Shown: piece after piece, positions 52,214 to 60,495 of the stretch
Position numbering within the stretch: the first letter of the stretch is position 1
Layout: every line of letters starts with the position of its first letter
Origin: Methylobacterium fujisawaense
Lineage (GTDB): Bacteria; Pseudomonadota; Alphaproteobacteria; Rhizobiales; Beijerinckiaceae
Reading direction: 5' to 3'
DNA: 64,000 nt
Assembly (NCBI RefSeq): GCF_014138435.1
Contig: NZ_JACJIM010000004.1
Span: 62,001-126,000, forward strand
Made by a program: the position numbers and the translations under genes
Notes under the pieces: generated by a model
Told to the model about the DNA's origin: nothing
What the model saw: the letters and a program-made list of their open reading frames with translations, nothing else
The model's database searches: none

Positions 52214-53020
52214 TCACGCGTCCTGCGGCTCCCGACGCGACACCGTTCCGCCGGCCTGCTGGGCCGTCCGCAGGGTCGCCGCCATGGCGTTGAGGCGCCC
52301 CTGCGGATCCTCGGGCTGGATCACCCCGGCCGACATCACCAGCTTGGCGGCGTCGTCGACGCTGATGGCGAGTTCCACCACCTCGGCGCGGGGCAGGTAG
52401 AAGAAGAAGCCCGTGGTCGGATTGGGGGCGCAGGGCAGGAAGACGCCGACGAGTTCGTCGGCGGGGGCGCCCCGGGCGCGCAGCGCGCCCTCGACCTCGT
52501 GGCCGGCGGGAGCCGACAGGAAGACCACGGACCATGTGCCCTTCACGGGGAACTCCACCAGCCCCACCGTGCGGAACGACGTGCCGTTGGCCGAGAACAG
52601 GGTCTCGAAGATCTGCCGCAGGCCCTTGTAGAGGCCGGAGATCACCGGCGTCCGCGCCAGCAGGACTTCGCCGAACTCGATCACCGAACGGCCGACGAGG
52701 TTGGCCGTGAGGAAGCCGAGCAGCGTGACCGCCAGGAAGGCGATCACGAGGCCGAGGCCCGGGATCGAGAACGGCAGGTAATGGTCCGGCAGGTAGCTCG
52801 CCGGCACCAGCGGCTTCACGAACGAATCGATCAGCGCGATGAACCACCACGTGATGTAGGCGGTGATGGCGAGGGGGCCGGCGACGATGATCCCGGTGAG
52901 GAAGTAGGTGCGCAGCCGGCCGCGCGCGCTGACCCGCGTCTTCGGGGCGCCGCCGCCCGCGGCGGCGTCGGGCTCGGGAATCTGGATCGGCGGGGGAATC
53001 GGCGGGGGACTCGGCGCCAC
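52214..53020 (-). CDS. DUF502 membrane protein
   Basis: A 268-residue inner-membrane protein of the DUF502 family, with a Pro-rich cytoplasmic start (PPPIPPPIQIPEPDA) and two predicted helices (RTYFLTGIIVAGPLAITAYI near 36-56 and FSIPGLGLVIAFLAVTLLGF near 83-103), followed by a soluble domain (GLYKGLRQIFETLF, FPVKGTWSVVFLSAPAG, VGVFLPCAPNPTTGFFFYLP). Function unknown. The gene is convergent with the small membrane-protein gene after recG; in many alphaproteobacteria DUF502 sits close to recG. The C-terminus ends in a basic tail. Confidence 0.88.
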   Translation of the reverse strand: MAPSPPPIPPPIQIPEPDAAAGGGAPKTRVSARGRLRTYFLTGIIVAGPLAITAYITWWFIALIDSFVKPLVPASYLPDHYLPFSIPGLGLVIAFLAVTLLGFLTANLVGRSVIEFGEVLLARTPVISGLYKGLRQIFETLFSANGTSFRTVGLVEFPVKGTWSVVFLSAPAGHEVEGALRARGAPADELVGVFLPCAPNPTTGFFFYLPRAEVVELAISVDDAAKLVMSAGVIQPEDPQGRLNAMAATLRTAQQAGGTVSRREPQDA

Positions 53021-53136
53021 GGGTGCCCTCTCGGCCGCACCACGCGCGGCGATGAAGCTGCGGGGATCGTCCCCCGGGAGCAGAGGTAGCGGTTGCGCCT
53101 GTCCGCCTCAAGGGCGGCCCCCGGTCCCGGCGACCC

Positions 53137-54072
53137 TCAGGCGTCCGGAGCGGGCTGCCGGACGGCGGGTGCCGGCATCGCGTCCCGGGGAATCACGGCG
53201 CCGCGATGCCCGATCACCGCCCCGGCGAGGCGATGGGCCTCGCCGGCGGCGGCCTCCGGTGCCAGCCCGGCGATGCGCGCGGCGAGATAGCCGGCCGCGA
53301 AACTGTCGCCCGCGGCCGTGGTGTCGACGACCCGCACCGCCGGCCCGGCCGGCACGGCGGTGTCGGCCGTCCCGTGCAGCACCCGGGCGACGGGCCCGGA
53401 TCCGCTGGAGGCCTTGAGCACGATCTCGGCCCGACCGCGATGGCGCAGCACCTCGTCCGCCCCCGCCGCGCCGAAGAGCCAGTCCAGATCCTCCGCCGAG
53501 GCGAAGATCAGGTCGGCCAGCGCCAGGGCCGCGCGGAAGGCCGCCCGGGCCTCGTCGTGGTCGGGCCAGCCGCGGGGCCGGTAATTGGTGTCGAAGGCCA
53601 CCCGACCGCCTCGGTCCCGCAGGCGCGCCAGCGTCCCGAACAGGGTGGCGCGCCCGGTCTCGCCGTAGAGCGAGAGGCTGATGCCGGACAGGTAGACGAG
53701 GTCGTAGCCGGCCAGTGCCGCCTCGGTCTCGGCGGCGCCGGGCTCGGTGAAGAGGTCCCGGGCCGCGGCGCGATCACGCCAGTAGTGGAAGCTGCGCTCG
53801 CCCGCGGCATCCGTGCGGATGATGTAGAGCCCCGGCATCCGGCCCGGCAGCCGCCGGACCCGGTCGAGGCCGATGCCCTCGCGGCCCCAGGCTGCCGCCA
53901 TCGCGTCGCTCCAGGCATCGTCACCCAGCGCCGTCACGTAATCGACCCTGACGCCGAGACGCGCGAGATAGAGCGCGGTGTTCAGCGTGTCGCCGCCGAA
54001 ACCCTGGACGAGGGTCCCGTCCGGGCGTTCGGACAGCTCGACCATGCACTCGCCGATGCAGGCGACCCTCAT
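53137..54072 (-). CDS. kdgK: PfkB-family sugar kinase, 2-keto-3-deoxygluconate kinase-like
   Basis: A 311-residue ribokinase-fold kinase. It starts VACIGECMVELSER and has the conserved family signature with the catalytic Asp in DTTAAGDSFAAGYLAA near the C-terminus, preceded by the GTADTAVPAGP loop. The N-terminal sequence fits the 2-dehydro-3-deoxygluconate kinase group, which phosphorylates KDG for Entner-Doudoroff-type sugar acid use; fructokinase or other sugar specificities cannot be excluded. The ATG at 54072 gives a normal start. It is the last gene before an AT-rich stretch. Confidence 0.8.
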   Translation of the reverse strand: MRVACIGECMVELSERPDGTLVQGFGGDTLNTALYLARLGVRVDYVTALGDDAWSDAMAAAWGREGIGLDRVRRLPGRMPGLYIIRTDAAGERSFHYWRDRAAARDLFTEPGAAETEAALAGYDLVYLSGISLSLYGETGRATLFGTLARLRDRGGRVAFDTNYRPRGWPDHDEARAAFRAALALADLIFASAEDLDWLFGAAGADEVLRHRGRAEIVLKASSGSGPVARVLHGTADTAVPAGPAVRVVDTTAAGDSFAAGYLAARIAGLAPEAAAGEAHRLAGAVIGHRGAVIPRDAMPAPAVRQPAPDA

Positions 54073-54743
54073 GCGGTTCCTCCCGGTGTGCGGCCCACCT
54101 CCCCGCATTGTTCGGCCCGACCTGTCAACCGTCCGCCGGCGCGGCCGCACCGGATCCCGGATCCGCGCCCCTCCGTGCGGACCTGCGACCGATTGAACAC
54201 GCGACCATGGCCGCCGGCGCGAGGTGACGAGAATAAATATTTGCTCCGTAATATTTATGAAATCGTCTTGTGGCCCGGCGTATTAAAATATCTTCTTTAT
54301 GAATATGGATCGCGATTTATCCAATATTCAATGAATAGCTCGGGGAAATATGGCGTTGTCAAGCCTCTTGTCCGGAATAGATCCAATGTTATCGCGGATG
54401 ATCATTGTTTTGAAACATGCGTGAGCGAGACACGGTGCCAACTTTTGCGGGTGCGCTGATCGAGAGCCGGTCGCGATGCGGTTCAGGCGGCGCGCCGCGG
54501 GGGCGGATGAGGGTTCCGCAGGCGGGATGTCCGTGTTGCGGAGATTGGCAGGCGCAAGCCCGCAGGTCATGGGCTGTATCACGATGATCTGGATCGGATT
54601 GGATAGGAATGCTGTATTGTAAAATAAATCTCGCAAAACATTTTACATTATTGCTTGAACATTGAGCTTAATTATGAATTAATTGCAATAAAAATTCCTT
54701 GTTCGGATGTGTGGAACGATGATATGGTCCGCGCGGTGCTGAG
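54073..54743. other. AT-rich intergenic island
   Basis: A 671-base gap between kdgK and the PAS-XRE gene. From 54229 to about 54420 and from 54594 to 54740 the DNA is strikingly AT-rich (AATAAATATTTGCTCCGTAA, TATTAAAATATCTTC, TAATTATGAATTAATTGCAA) in a chromosome otherwise about 70% GC. A minus-strand frame at 54328-54636 is not protein-like. I see no convincing gene. It may be a regulatory region bound by MucR or similar proteins; the mucR-type gene is just downstream. Confidence 0.6.
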
Positions 54744-55769
54744 ATGTTCCATACTGCTTTAAGCGCTCTGACATTTTCTTCGGGAGAGTTCCTGACTCTC
54801 ACGGAAAGTCGTGGGATGAGCGGTGCGTGGAGCTGGGTCTTCGCGGGTGGGGAGCAGATCTGGTCTCCGGGATTCTACCGGTTGCTCGGTCTGGTGCCGA
54901 ATGCCGCGAAGGCGCGCTATGACCTGCTGCTCAGCCTGATCCACCCGGAGGATCGGCACCTGATGCCGGCGCTGACCGATATCCGGCAGGGGCATGTCCC
55001 GCGCGAGGTCATCGTGCGGGTGATCCGGCCGAACGGCACGGTTCGCACCCTGTCGCTGACGATGGAGATCCGGTTCTCGACGGAGGGGCGCCCCGTCGCC
55101 CTCAACGGCACGGCGCTCGACGTGAGCGACCGGGAGCAGCTGGCGCGCCTGCGGCAGGAGGAGCGGCGGCGCCAGGGCGCGCTCTATCTCACGGAGCACA
55201 TCACGACCTTCTCGATGGGCCTCGATCGCATCCGCGAAATCCCGTTCGCGGTCGCCCAGGTCCACGGCCTCCCCCTCGAGGAGATCTGCGCCGATCCGTA
55301 TCTCCTGATCGTTCCGGAGGAGCGGAGCGCCTTCCAGGCGGCGGCCGCGGAGCGGATCGAGCGGCGGGCGTTCTTCCAGGGTACGGCCCACGAGCGTCTC
55401 GCCAACGGCGAGCTCTGGCATTTCCGGATTCTCACGATGCCGATCTGGGACCTGGACGGGACCTATCTCGGGCGTGGCGGCCTCAAGTACCCTGTCCGCA
55501 GCCATGCCCCCGTGCCGGTCGGCGCGCACGAGGGCCTGGAGCACTCCGTCACCGGGCACCATCTGCGCGCCGCCCGGGCCCTGCTCGACTGGTCGATGAT
55601 GGATCTCGCCCAGGCGAGCGGCCTGTCGCATTCCACGGTGCGGCGCCTGGAGGAGGACAGCGAGCATCGGGGGAGCCGGTCCCGCCTGCACGCGGTCGAT
55701 GCGTTGCGCCGGGCGGGCGTCCGCTTCGTTCCCATCGATGACGGGACCCTGGCCGTCGCCCGGGTCTGA
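54744..55769 (+). CDS. PAS-domain protein with C-terminal XRE-type HTH
   Basis: A 341-residue putative sensor-regulator. Residues about 20-135 match a PAS_3 fold (SGAWSWVFAGGEQIWSPGFY, then DLLLSLIHPEDR and the final LNGTALDVSDREQLARLR). A second PAS-like stretch may cover about 155-250. The C-terminal about 70 residues form an XRE-type helix-turn-helix (MMDLAQASGLSHSTVRRLEE then VDALRRAGVRFVPIDDG). The fusion suggests that a PAS-bound signal controls DNA binding. The gene is preceded by AT-rich DNA and followed, 137 bases on and convergent, by a mucR-type gene. ATG 54744 is used although an upstream context is AT-rich without a clear ribosome site. Confidence 0.75.
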   Translation: MFHTALSALTFSSGEFLTLTESRGMSGAWSWVFAGGEQIWSPGFYRLLGLVPNAAKARYDLLLSLIHPEDRHLMPALTDIRQGHVPREVIVRVIRPNGTVRTLSLTMEIRFSTEGRPVALNGTALDVSDREQLARLRQEERRRQGALYLTEHITTFSMGLDRIREIPFAVAQVHGLPLEEICADPYLLIVPEERSAFQAAAAERIERRAFFQGTAHERLANGELWHFRILTMPIWDLDGTYLGRGGLKYPVRSHAPVPVGAHEGLEHSVTGHHLRAARALLDWSMMDLAQASGLSHSTVRRLEEDSEHRGSRSRLHAVDALRRAGVRFVPIDDGTLAVARV

Positions 55770-55906
55770 GCCGCGCCCGCGCGCGGCGGGCCCCCACGGG
55801 GCAATCCTGCCGCGCCGGCCCGCAGCCCGGATCCGCGCCCGCCCGTCTCGGCACCCGTCTCGGCGCCCGGATGGGGCGTCGAGGGGCGGTGCGGACCGGG
55901 TTTCGC

Positions 55907-56335
55907 TCAGGCCGCCTTGTGGCCCAGCTGGATCGCCTTGGCGATCTCCGAGCGCTTGGCGGCGTAACCCGGGGCGACCATCGGGTAGTCGGCCGGCAGG
56001 CCGTACTTGGCCCGGTAGCGCTCGGGCGTCAGGCCGTGCGCGGTCAGGTGGCGCTTCAGGGTCTTGTAGGACCGGCCGTCGATGAAGCTGATCAGGCCAT
56101 CCTGCTGGATCGAGGATTCGATCTGTGCGGCGGTCGGGCCGGTCCAGCCCGCACCGGATCCCGAGGCGCTCCCCTGCAGGACCGTTATGGCCGTATGCAC
56201 CTGATCGATCAGAACCGGCAGGTCCCCCACCCCCACCGCGTTCCGGGACACGTAAGCCGCAACCAGTGAAGCCGTGCACTTGATCAGATCTGTGTTCAGA
56301 TCTGAGGCCTTTTCGTTCAATTCGATCGTATTCAT
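55907..56335 (-). CDS. MucR/Ros-family transcriptional regulator
   Basis: A 142-residue DNA-binding protein of the alphaproteobacterial MucR family, which binds AT-rich DNA and represses many surface and motility genes. The zinc-finger-like part is at residues about 85-110 (ISFIDGRSYKTLKRHLTAHG) and is followed by the family signature YGLPADYPMVAPGYAAKRSE. The first zinc-coordinating position, normally Cys in the VCLEDGK-type sequence, is Ser, while Asp and the two His (KRHL, AHG) are retained. The N-terminal part (about 1-75) is the usual oligomerisation domain. An AT-rich stretch lies upstream, so autoregulation is likely. Confidence 0.9.
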   Translation of the reverse strand: MNTIELNEKASDLNTDLIKCTASLVAAYVSRNAVGVGDLPVLIDQVHTAITVLQGSASGSGAGWTGPTAAQIESSIQQDGLISFIDGRSYKTLKRHLTAHGLTPERYRAKYGLPADYPMVAPGYAAKRSEIAKAIQLGHKAA

Positions 56336-56933
56336 GTATCCCCCAGTGCGTAGAAACGAAGCTTGAGCATCAGCGCACCGACAAATCCGAACTCTTGATC
56401 GTGATTTACCGCCCGATCATGCGCCGAATTGCTTCGAGTCTGCCAAGATTGGCGCGTAACAATACAAAAACTGTGCGATTTGTCTACGGTTTATCTTAAG
56501 ATGTGCTTTGAACACATTCTGTTCTTGCGAGGCAACATGAGGTTGCCATCTCGGGAGGCTTCGCAAATATTGCGCAGTGGCGGCGTTTGCTGCGGCGGCC
56601 TGCGGCCGATGACTGCGAATGGTCGCGCGATGACAGGCTGTCAGCGGCCGAATCAGTCGCGGAGACGTGGGACAATCCGGGATGCCGCCGGGCCGCGGGA
56701 GGCGCGGGCGAGGCGGCGGCACGGTCGTCGTCCCGGCCATCCGCGACCCGCGCGGGAGCCCGTGCGAGGCCGCGATTAACAAAGTCCTCAGGCAAGTTGT
56801 GGATCGTCGTCTCGATCGTGCGCCTCGCGCGCTCCTCAGACCTCGTGCGTGTCGGGAGCCTCGCTCCGGCCGTGACGGCATGGCGGGATCTGTGCGAGAG
56901 GCTCGTTGACGCGCGCTTTCGAGGGCGACCCCT
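56336..56933. other. 598-base divergent intergenic region, partly AT-rich
   Basis: Between the outward-facing mucR-type gene and the 56934 membrane-protein gene. The part next to mucR (about 56440-56540) is AT-rich (TTTGTCTACGGTTTATCTTA) compared with the GC-rich remainder. No gene or RNA recognised; both promoters should lie here. Confidence 0.5.
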
Positions 56934-58346
56934 ATGTCCGGACCGTGTTCGACCTCCATCCCGCGTGCGCTCTCGGCGCTCGACGCGCCCGGACCGGGCG
57001 GCGCGGACGCCGCCGGCGGCCGGATGGCGCCCCTCTGGATGCTCCTCGTCGGGCGGGCCGCGGTCCGCCGCCACTGGCACCTGATCGTCGCCACGGGCCT
57101 GCTGTGGTCGTCGCTCGGCATCCTCGTGGCGATCGATTCCCTGGACGGGGCGCTCCACGTTCCGGACCGGTGGTTCGGCCTGATCCTGCTGGCGGAGGGC
57201 GTGAGTTCCCTCGCCGCCGGCCTGTCCGCGCTCGGCGCCGCCCGCCGGCTGCGCCTGTTCAAGGGCGTGCTGCTGTCGGTGATGGCGGTGCTGATCATGA
57301 TGGCCACCCGGCACAGCACCTTCCTGCTCGCCATGATCTTCGGCATCGCCTTCACGGTGGACGGCGTGGTCCGGATCACGATCGCGAGCCTGCTGAAGTT
57401 TTCCGGCTGGCGGATGTCGGTGGCCCTGGGCGGCCTCAGCATCGCCTTCGGCCTGTTCCATCTCCAGCCCTGGCCGACCTGGTATGCCGGCACGGTGGGC
57501 TACTGCATCGGGATGTTCCTGATCCTGAACGGGGCCAACCTCGCGCTGGCCGGGCTGCGCACCCGGCGCCTGGGCACAGCCGAGCCGGCCGCCTCCGTCG
57601 GCAACGCCGAGCCCGGCAGCCTGACGGTCTATGTCTGGACCCCCACCGGGCAGGCGACGACCCCCGCCGGCCAGCGGCTGATCCGGCGCTACGTCGCCTC
57701 CGTCGACAAGGCGGGGCGGTTCTCCACCGGCCACGCCGCCCTGCAGCAGGGCGACGACCTCTACATCAGCCACTATCCCGCGGTGGAGATCGACCGTTCG
57801 CCTGCCAACCTGCGGTCGAGCCTGCGGGCCGGCCCCGAGAACGACGTGCCCGGACGCTTTCTGCCCTCCCACGAGGCGGAGGTGGCGGATTGGTGCCCGG
57901 CGACGGTGGCGGTGACGCTCAACGGCATCGACGCCGCCCGGTTGCGGGCGTTCTGGGCGTACTACAGCGCCGACACCACCTACAATTTCATCAGTCGCAA
58001 CTGCTCCACCACGGTGGCCCAGGCCTTGGACATCGCGGTCGAGGGCGCGTTCAGCCGCGGCGGTCATCCCTGGCGGCAGCTCGCCGCGGCGCTGACCACG
58101 CCGGAATTCTGGGCGGCGGCCTTCCTGCGCAACGGGGCGCGGTCGATGACCTGGACCCCGGGCCTCGTGCTCGACTACACGCGGGCTCTCAGCGCCCTCG
58201 TCGATCCGGCCTCGCCGGTCCCGTCGATCGCGTGGCGGCGGGTCGGATGGCGTCTCCTGCGCAACTGGCGGGCACGGGGTCTGACGCCGCTGAGCCCGCT
58301 CACCCAGCAGTCCTCCGTGCGGGGGGGCGGACCGACCGAGGCCTGA
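56934..58346 (+). CDS. HdeD-like membrane protein fused to a Cys-containing C-terminal domain
   Basis: A 470-residue protein with about six membrane helices in residues 40-205 in the HdeD/DUF308 pattern (for example HLIVATGLLWSSLGILVAID and FGLILLAEGVSSLAAGLSAL). The second half (about 225-470) is soluble and contains the sequence YNFISRNCSTTVAQAL with a conserved-looking Cys, preceded by a paired region around DWCPATVAVTLNGID. This C-terminal part resembles DUF4105/Lnb-type or other papain-like domains but is not certain. The protein may link an acid- or stress-response membrane domain to a cysteine hydrolase. I use ATG 56934; an internal ATG at 57024 is a plausible start. Confidence 0.65.
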   Translation: MSGPCSTSIPRALSALDAPGPGGADAAGGRMAPLWMLLVGRAAVRRHWHLIVATGLLWSSLGILVAIDSLDGALHVPDRWFGLILLAEGVSSLAAGLSALGAARRLRLFKGVLLSVMAVLIMMATRHSTFLLAMIFGIAFTVDGVVRITIASLLKFSGWRMSVALGGLSIAFGLFHLQPWPTWYAGTVGYCIGMFLILNGANLALAGLRTRRLGTAEPAASVGNAEPGSLTVYVWTPTGQATTPAGQRLIRRYVASVDKAGRFSTGHAALQQGDDLYISHYPAVEIDRSPANLRSSLRAGPENDVPGRFLPSHEAEVADWCPATVAVTLNGIDAARLRAFWAYYSADTTYNFISRNCSTTVAQALDIAVEGAFSRGGHPWRQLAAALTTPEFWAAAFLRNGARSMTWTPGLVLDYTRALSALVDPASPVPSIAWRRVGWRLLRNWRARGLTPLSPLTQQSSVRGGGPTEA

Positions 58347-58428
58347 CCGGGCCTCGACCGGAGCCTTGTTGGCCGAAGCCTTCTCGGTGGAAGCCTTCTC
58401 GGTCTAAGCCTTGGCCGCGGCGCCCCGC

Positions 58429-59661
58429 TCAAGGATCCTTGCGTGAAGCGGGGGGGCGATCGGCGGCGAGATCGGCCGCGATGGTCTGCATCACCGCGAG
58501 CGTGTCGATCTCGTCCTGTTCGGCGCCGTGATCGCTGAGCTTGACGATCACCGTGCCGGTCTCGCGGTTCACGTAGATGTACTGGCCGTAGACGCCGATC
58601 GCCGAGATGTCGTCGTCCTCGCCCCCCGGGGCGTGCCACCACTGGGCCGAGTACTGCCAGCCGTCGACGTCGCGCCGGGCCGGCGTCATGATCCGCTCGA
58701 TCCAGCGGGCCGGGACGATGCGATTGGCGTTCAGCCGGCCCTGGTCTGCCACCAGCAGGCCGAGGCGGGCGAAGTCGCGGGCCGTCGCGTTGATGCAGCA
58801 GAACGCCTTCTCGACGCCGCCGGGCCGGTCGAGGTTCCAGGTGGCGTCGGCCTGGGCACCCATCGGCTTCCAGATCCGCTCCGAGAGGATGTCGGCCAGG
58901 GGCTTGCCCTCGACCCGGGCGAGGATCAGGCCGAGCAGCTCTGTGTCGATGCTGCGGTAGCGGCCCTTGCTTCCGGGCTTGAACGCCAGATGCGCGTTGT
59001 CGCGCACGAAGGCCGTGATGTCGCGCGTCAGGTACATCCCCGCGGTACCGGTCAGGGGATGCCGGGGATCGTAGTTCTCCGGCACCGCGATCCCGCTCGC
59101 CATGTCGAGGAGGTTGCGCACGGTGATCTGACCGAACACCGCGCCGTTCTTCAATTCGGGCAGGAGGGCGGAGACCCGGTCGGTCTCGGCGAGCTGGCCC
59201 CGCGCCACCGCGGCGCCGACCAGCAGCGAGACGATGGACTTCGCCACCGACCACGAGGGAAACAGCGTCTCCGGTCCGGTTCCCGCGCGCTGCCATTCGT
59301 GGATCAGCACCCCGTCCTGCACCACCAGGAAGGCGTTGGTGTGGGTCGCCGCCAGCACATCCATCAGCGGGACGGTCTTCCCCTTCCAGGGGACGCGGTC
59401 GAGGATCGGGCGCGGCCGGGCCGGCAGATCGCTCGCCCGCGCGGGGGCCTGGACGATCCGGCTCGGGAACCACGTGCCCACCGACGACGGCTCGATGACC
59501 GCAAGGGCCGTCAGGGTGACGGGGTCGGGGACGTTGATCAGCGCGGCGGCGGTCCAGGCGCAACCCAGAACGGCGGCGCCGCCCGCCGCCGCGATCACGC
59601 CCCAGCGGCGGCCCCGGCGCGTGCGGGCCGGAGAGTCCGGGATCGCCAAGGACGCGGTCAT
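58429..59661 (-). CDS. Serine hydrolase, beta-lactamase/class C type
   Basis: A 410-residue serine hydrolase of the beta-lactamase-like family. One N-terminal membrane segment (about 21-43, GVIAAAGGAAVLGCAWTAAA) suggests an anchor or signal. The SxxK motif is Ser138-Val-Ala-Lys141 (FPSWSVAKSIVSLL), and a family YxS-type motif occurs in RYRSIDTELLGLILA (about 236-250). The architecture is like 6-aminohexanoate-oligomer hydrolases and other class C-like enzymes, which act on amides or esters; substrate unknown. The gene is convergent with the HdeD-like gene (82-base gap). Confidence 0.85.
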   Translation of the reverse strand: MTASLAIPDSPARTRRGRRWGVIAAAGGAAVLGCAWTAAALINVPDPVTLTALAVIEPSSVGTWFPSRIVQAPARASDLPARPRPILDRVPWKGKTVPLMDVLAATHTNAFLVVQDGVLIHEWQRAGTGPETLFPSWSVAKSIVSLLVGAAVARGQLAETDRVSALLPELKNGAVFGQITVRNLLDMASGIAVPENYDPRHPLTGTAGMYLTRDITAFVRDNAHLAFKPGSKGRYRSIDTELLGLILARVEGKPLADILSERIWKPMGAQADATWNLDRPGGVEKAFCCINATARDFARLGLLVADQGRLNANRIVPARWIERIMTPARRDVDGWQYSAQWWHAPGGEDDDISAIGVYGQYIYVNRETGTVIVKLSDHGAEQDEIDTLAVMQTIAADLAADRPPASRKDP

Positions 59662-60025
59662 GCTGGGTCTGTGTCGCTCTGGATCGTCGCTGTCGCGCGG
59701 CCGCCATCGCGGCGGTGGGCCGGCGCGCAGCCACCATGCGCAGGAGGGCTTAACGAAAGCCCCAATCGGCCCAAGCCCGGCCGCAGAACCGGGCGCGGTG
59801 CGCCTGGCTCATCGCCCGCGAAGGTCCGGGACGCTGGTTCGGAAATGTTCATGGATCTGTGGCCTTGTGTCGGGCGGCGGCCGCCGATGTCCTGCGGCCG
59901 ATTCGAAGCAGACTTGGGCCGGCCCTGCGCTCCTCCGTCTGCTCGGGCGTCCGATTCGAAACAGGTTCTACACGCCTCGACCGCCCGATTCACGCAGCCC
60001 GTGCAGCCCGAAAGTTCGCCGTGCC
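59662..60025. other. Divergent intergenic region with a direct repeat
   Basis: 364 bases between outward-facing genes. The sequence CCGATTCGAAnCAG occurs at 59898-59911 and again at 59951-59964, with a 53-base period, upstream of the SMR gene start; it may be an operator. Nothing else is recognised. Confidence 0.5.
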
Positions 60026-60352
60026 ATGAATCCGTTCCTGATCCTCGGGCTCGCCATCAGCGCTGAGGTCACCGCCACCCTGGCGCTGAAGGCCGCCGAA
60101 GGCTTCACGCGTCCGGGACCGACGGTGATCGTGGCCCTCGGATACGGGACCGCCCTGTGGCTGATGTCGACCAGCATGGACCTGCTGCCGATCGGCGTCG
60201 TCTACGCGATCTGGTCGGGGATCGGCATGATCGGCGCGGCGCTCGGCGGCGCGTGGCTGTACGGCGAGGCGATCAACCCGACGATGCTGGCGGGCATCGC
60301 GGTGATCGCCGTGGGCGTGACCATCCTGGCCGCCGGCCAGGGCCAGCACTGA
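60026..60352 (+). CDS. SMR-family small multidrug transporter
   Basis: A 108-residue inner-membrane protein with four helices and the essential Glu14 (AISAEVTATLALKAAEGF) that binds cations in EmrE-type transporters. The YAIWSGIGMIGAALGG stretch with the conserved Trp is typical for helix 3. These proteins export quaternary ammonium compounds or guanidinium in exchange for protons. The gene is preceded by a repeated CCGATTCGAAnCAG sequence and followed by the SleB-type hydrolase gene after a 143-base gap. Which SMR subtype (EmrE, Gdx) is not certain. Confidence 0.88.
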   Translation: MNPFLILGLAISAEVTATLALKAAEGFTRPGPTVIVALGYGTALWLMSTSMDLLPIGVVYAIWSGIGMIGAALGGAWLYGEAINPTMLAGIAVIAVGVTILAAGQGQH

Positions 60353-60495
60353 GGCCCGGGTTCAGGGCCGGCCCCGAGGCGGGAACGCCCTCGCCACATC
60401 CTCGCCGCGAACGTGCCGTCAAGCTTGGCCTTCGCCCGGTCGGAGCGGAACACCGCCCGACGCGGCAGGCTGGGGGGAGCACGGAGCGCACATGC

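Noticed and set aside
54328..54636. Minus-strand frame of 102 residues in the AT-rich island
   Set aside because: Unusual composition, no ribosome site, no recognisable fold; considered chance.
56429..56779. Frame of 116 residues between mucR and the HdeD-like gene
   Set aside because: Arg/Pro-rich second half, no start signal, overlaps the likely promoter region.
58372..58420. Repeated GAAGCCTTCTCGGT units after the HdeD-like gene
   Set aside because: Only two full units plus a partial; too short to call a repeat element.
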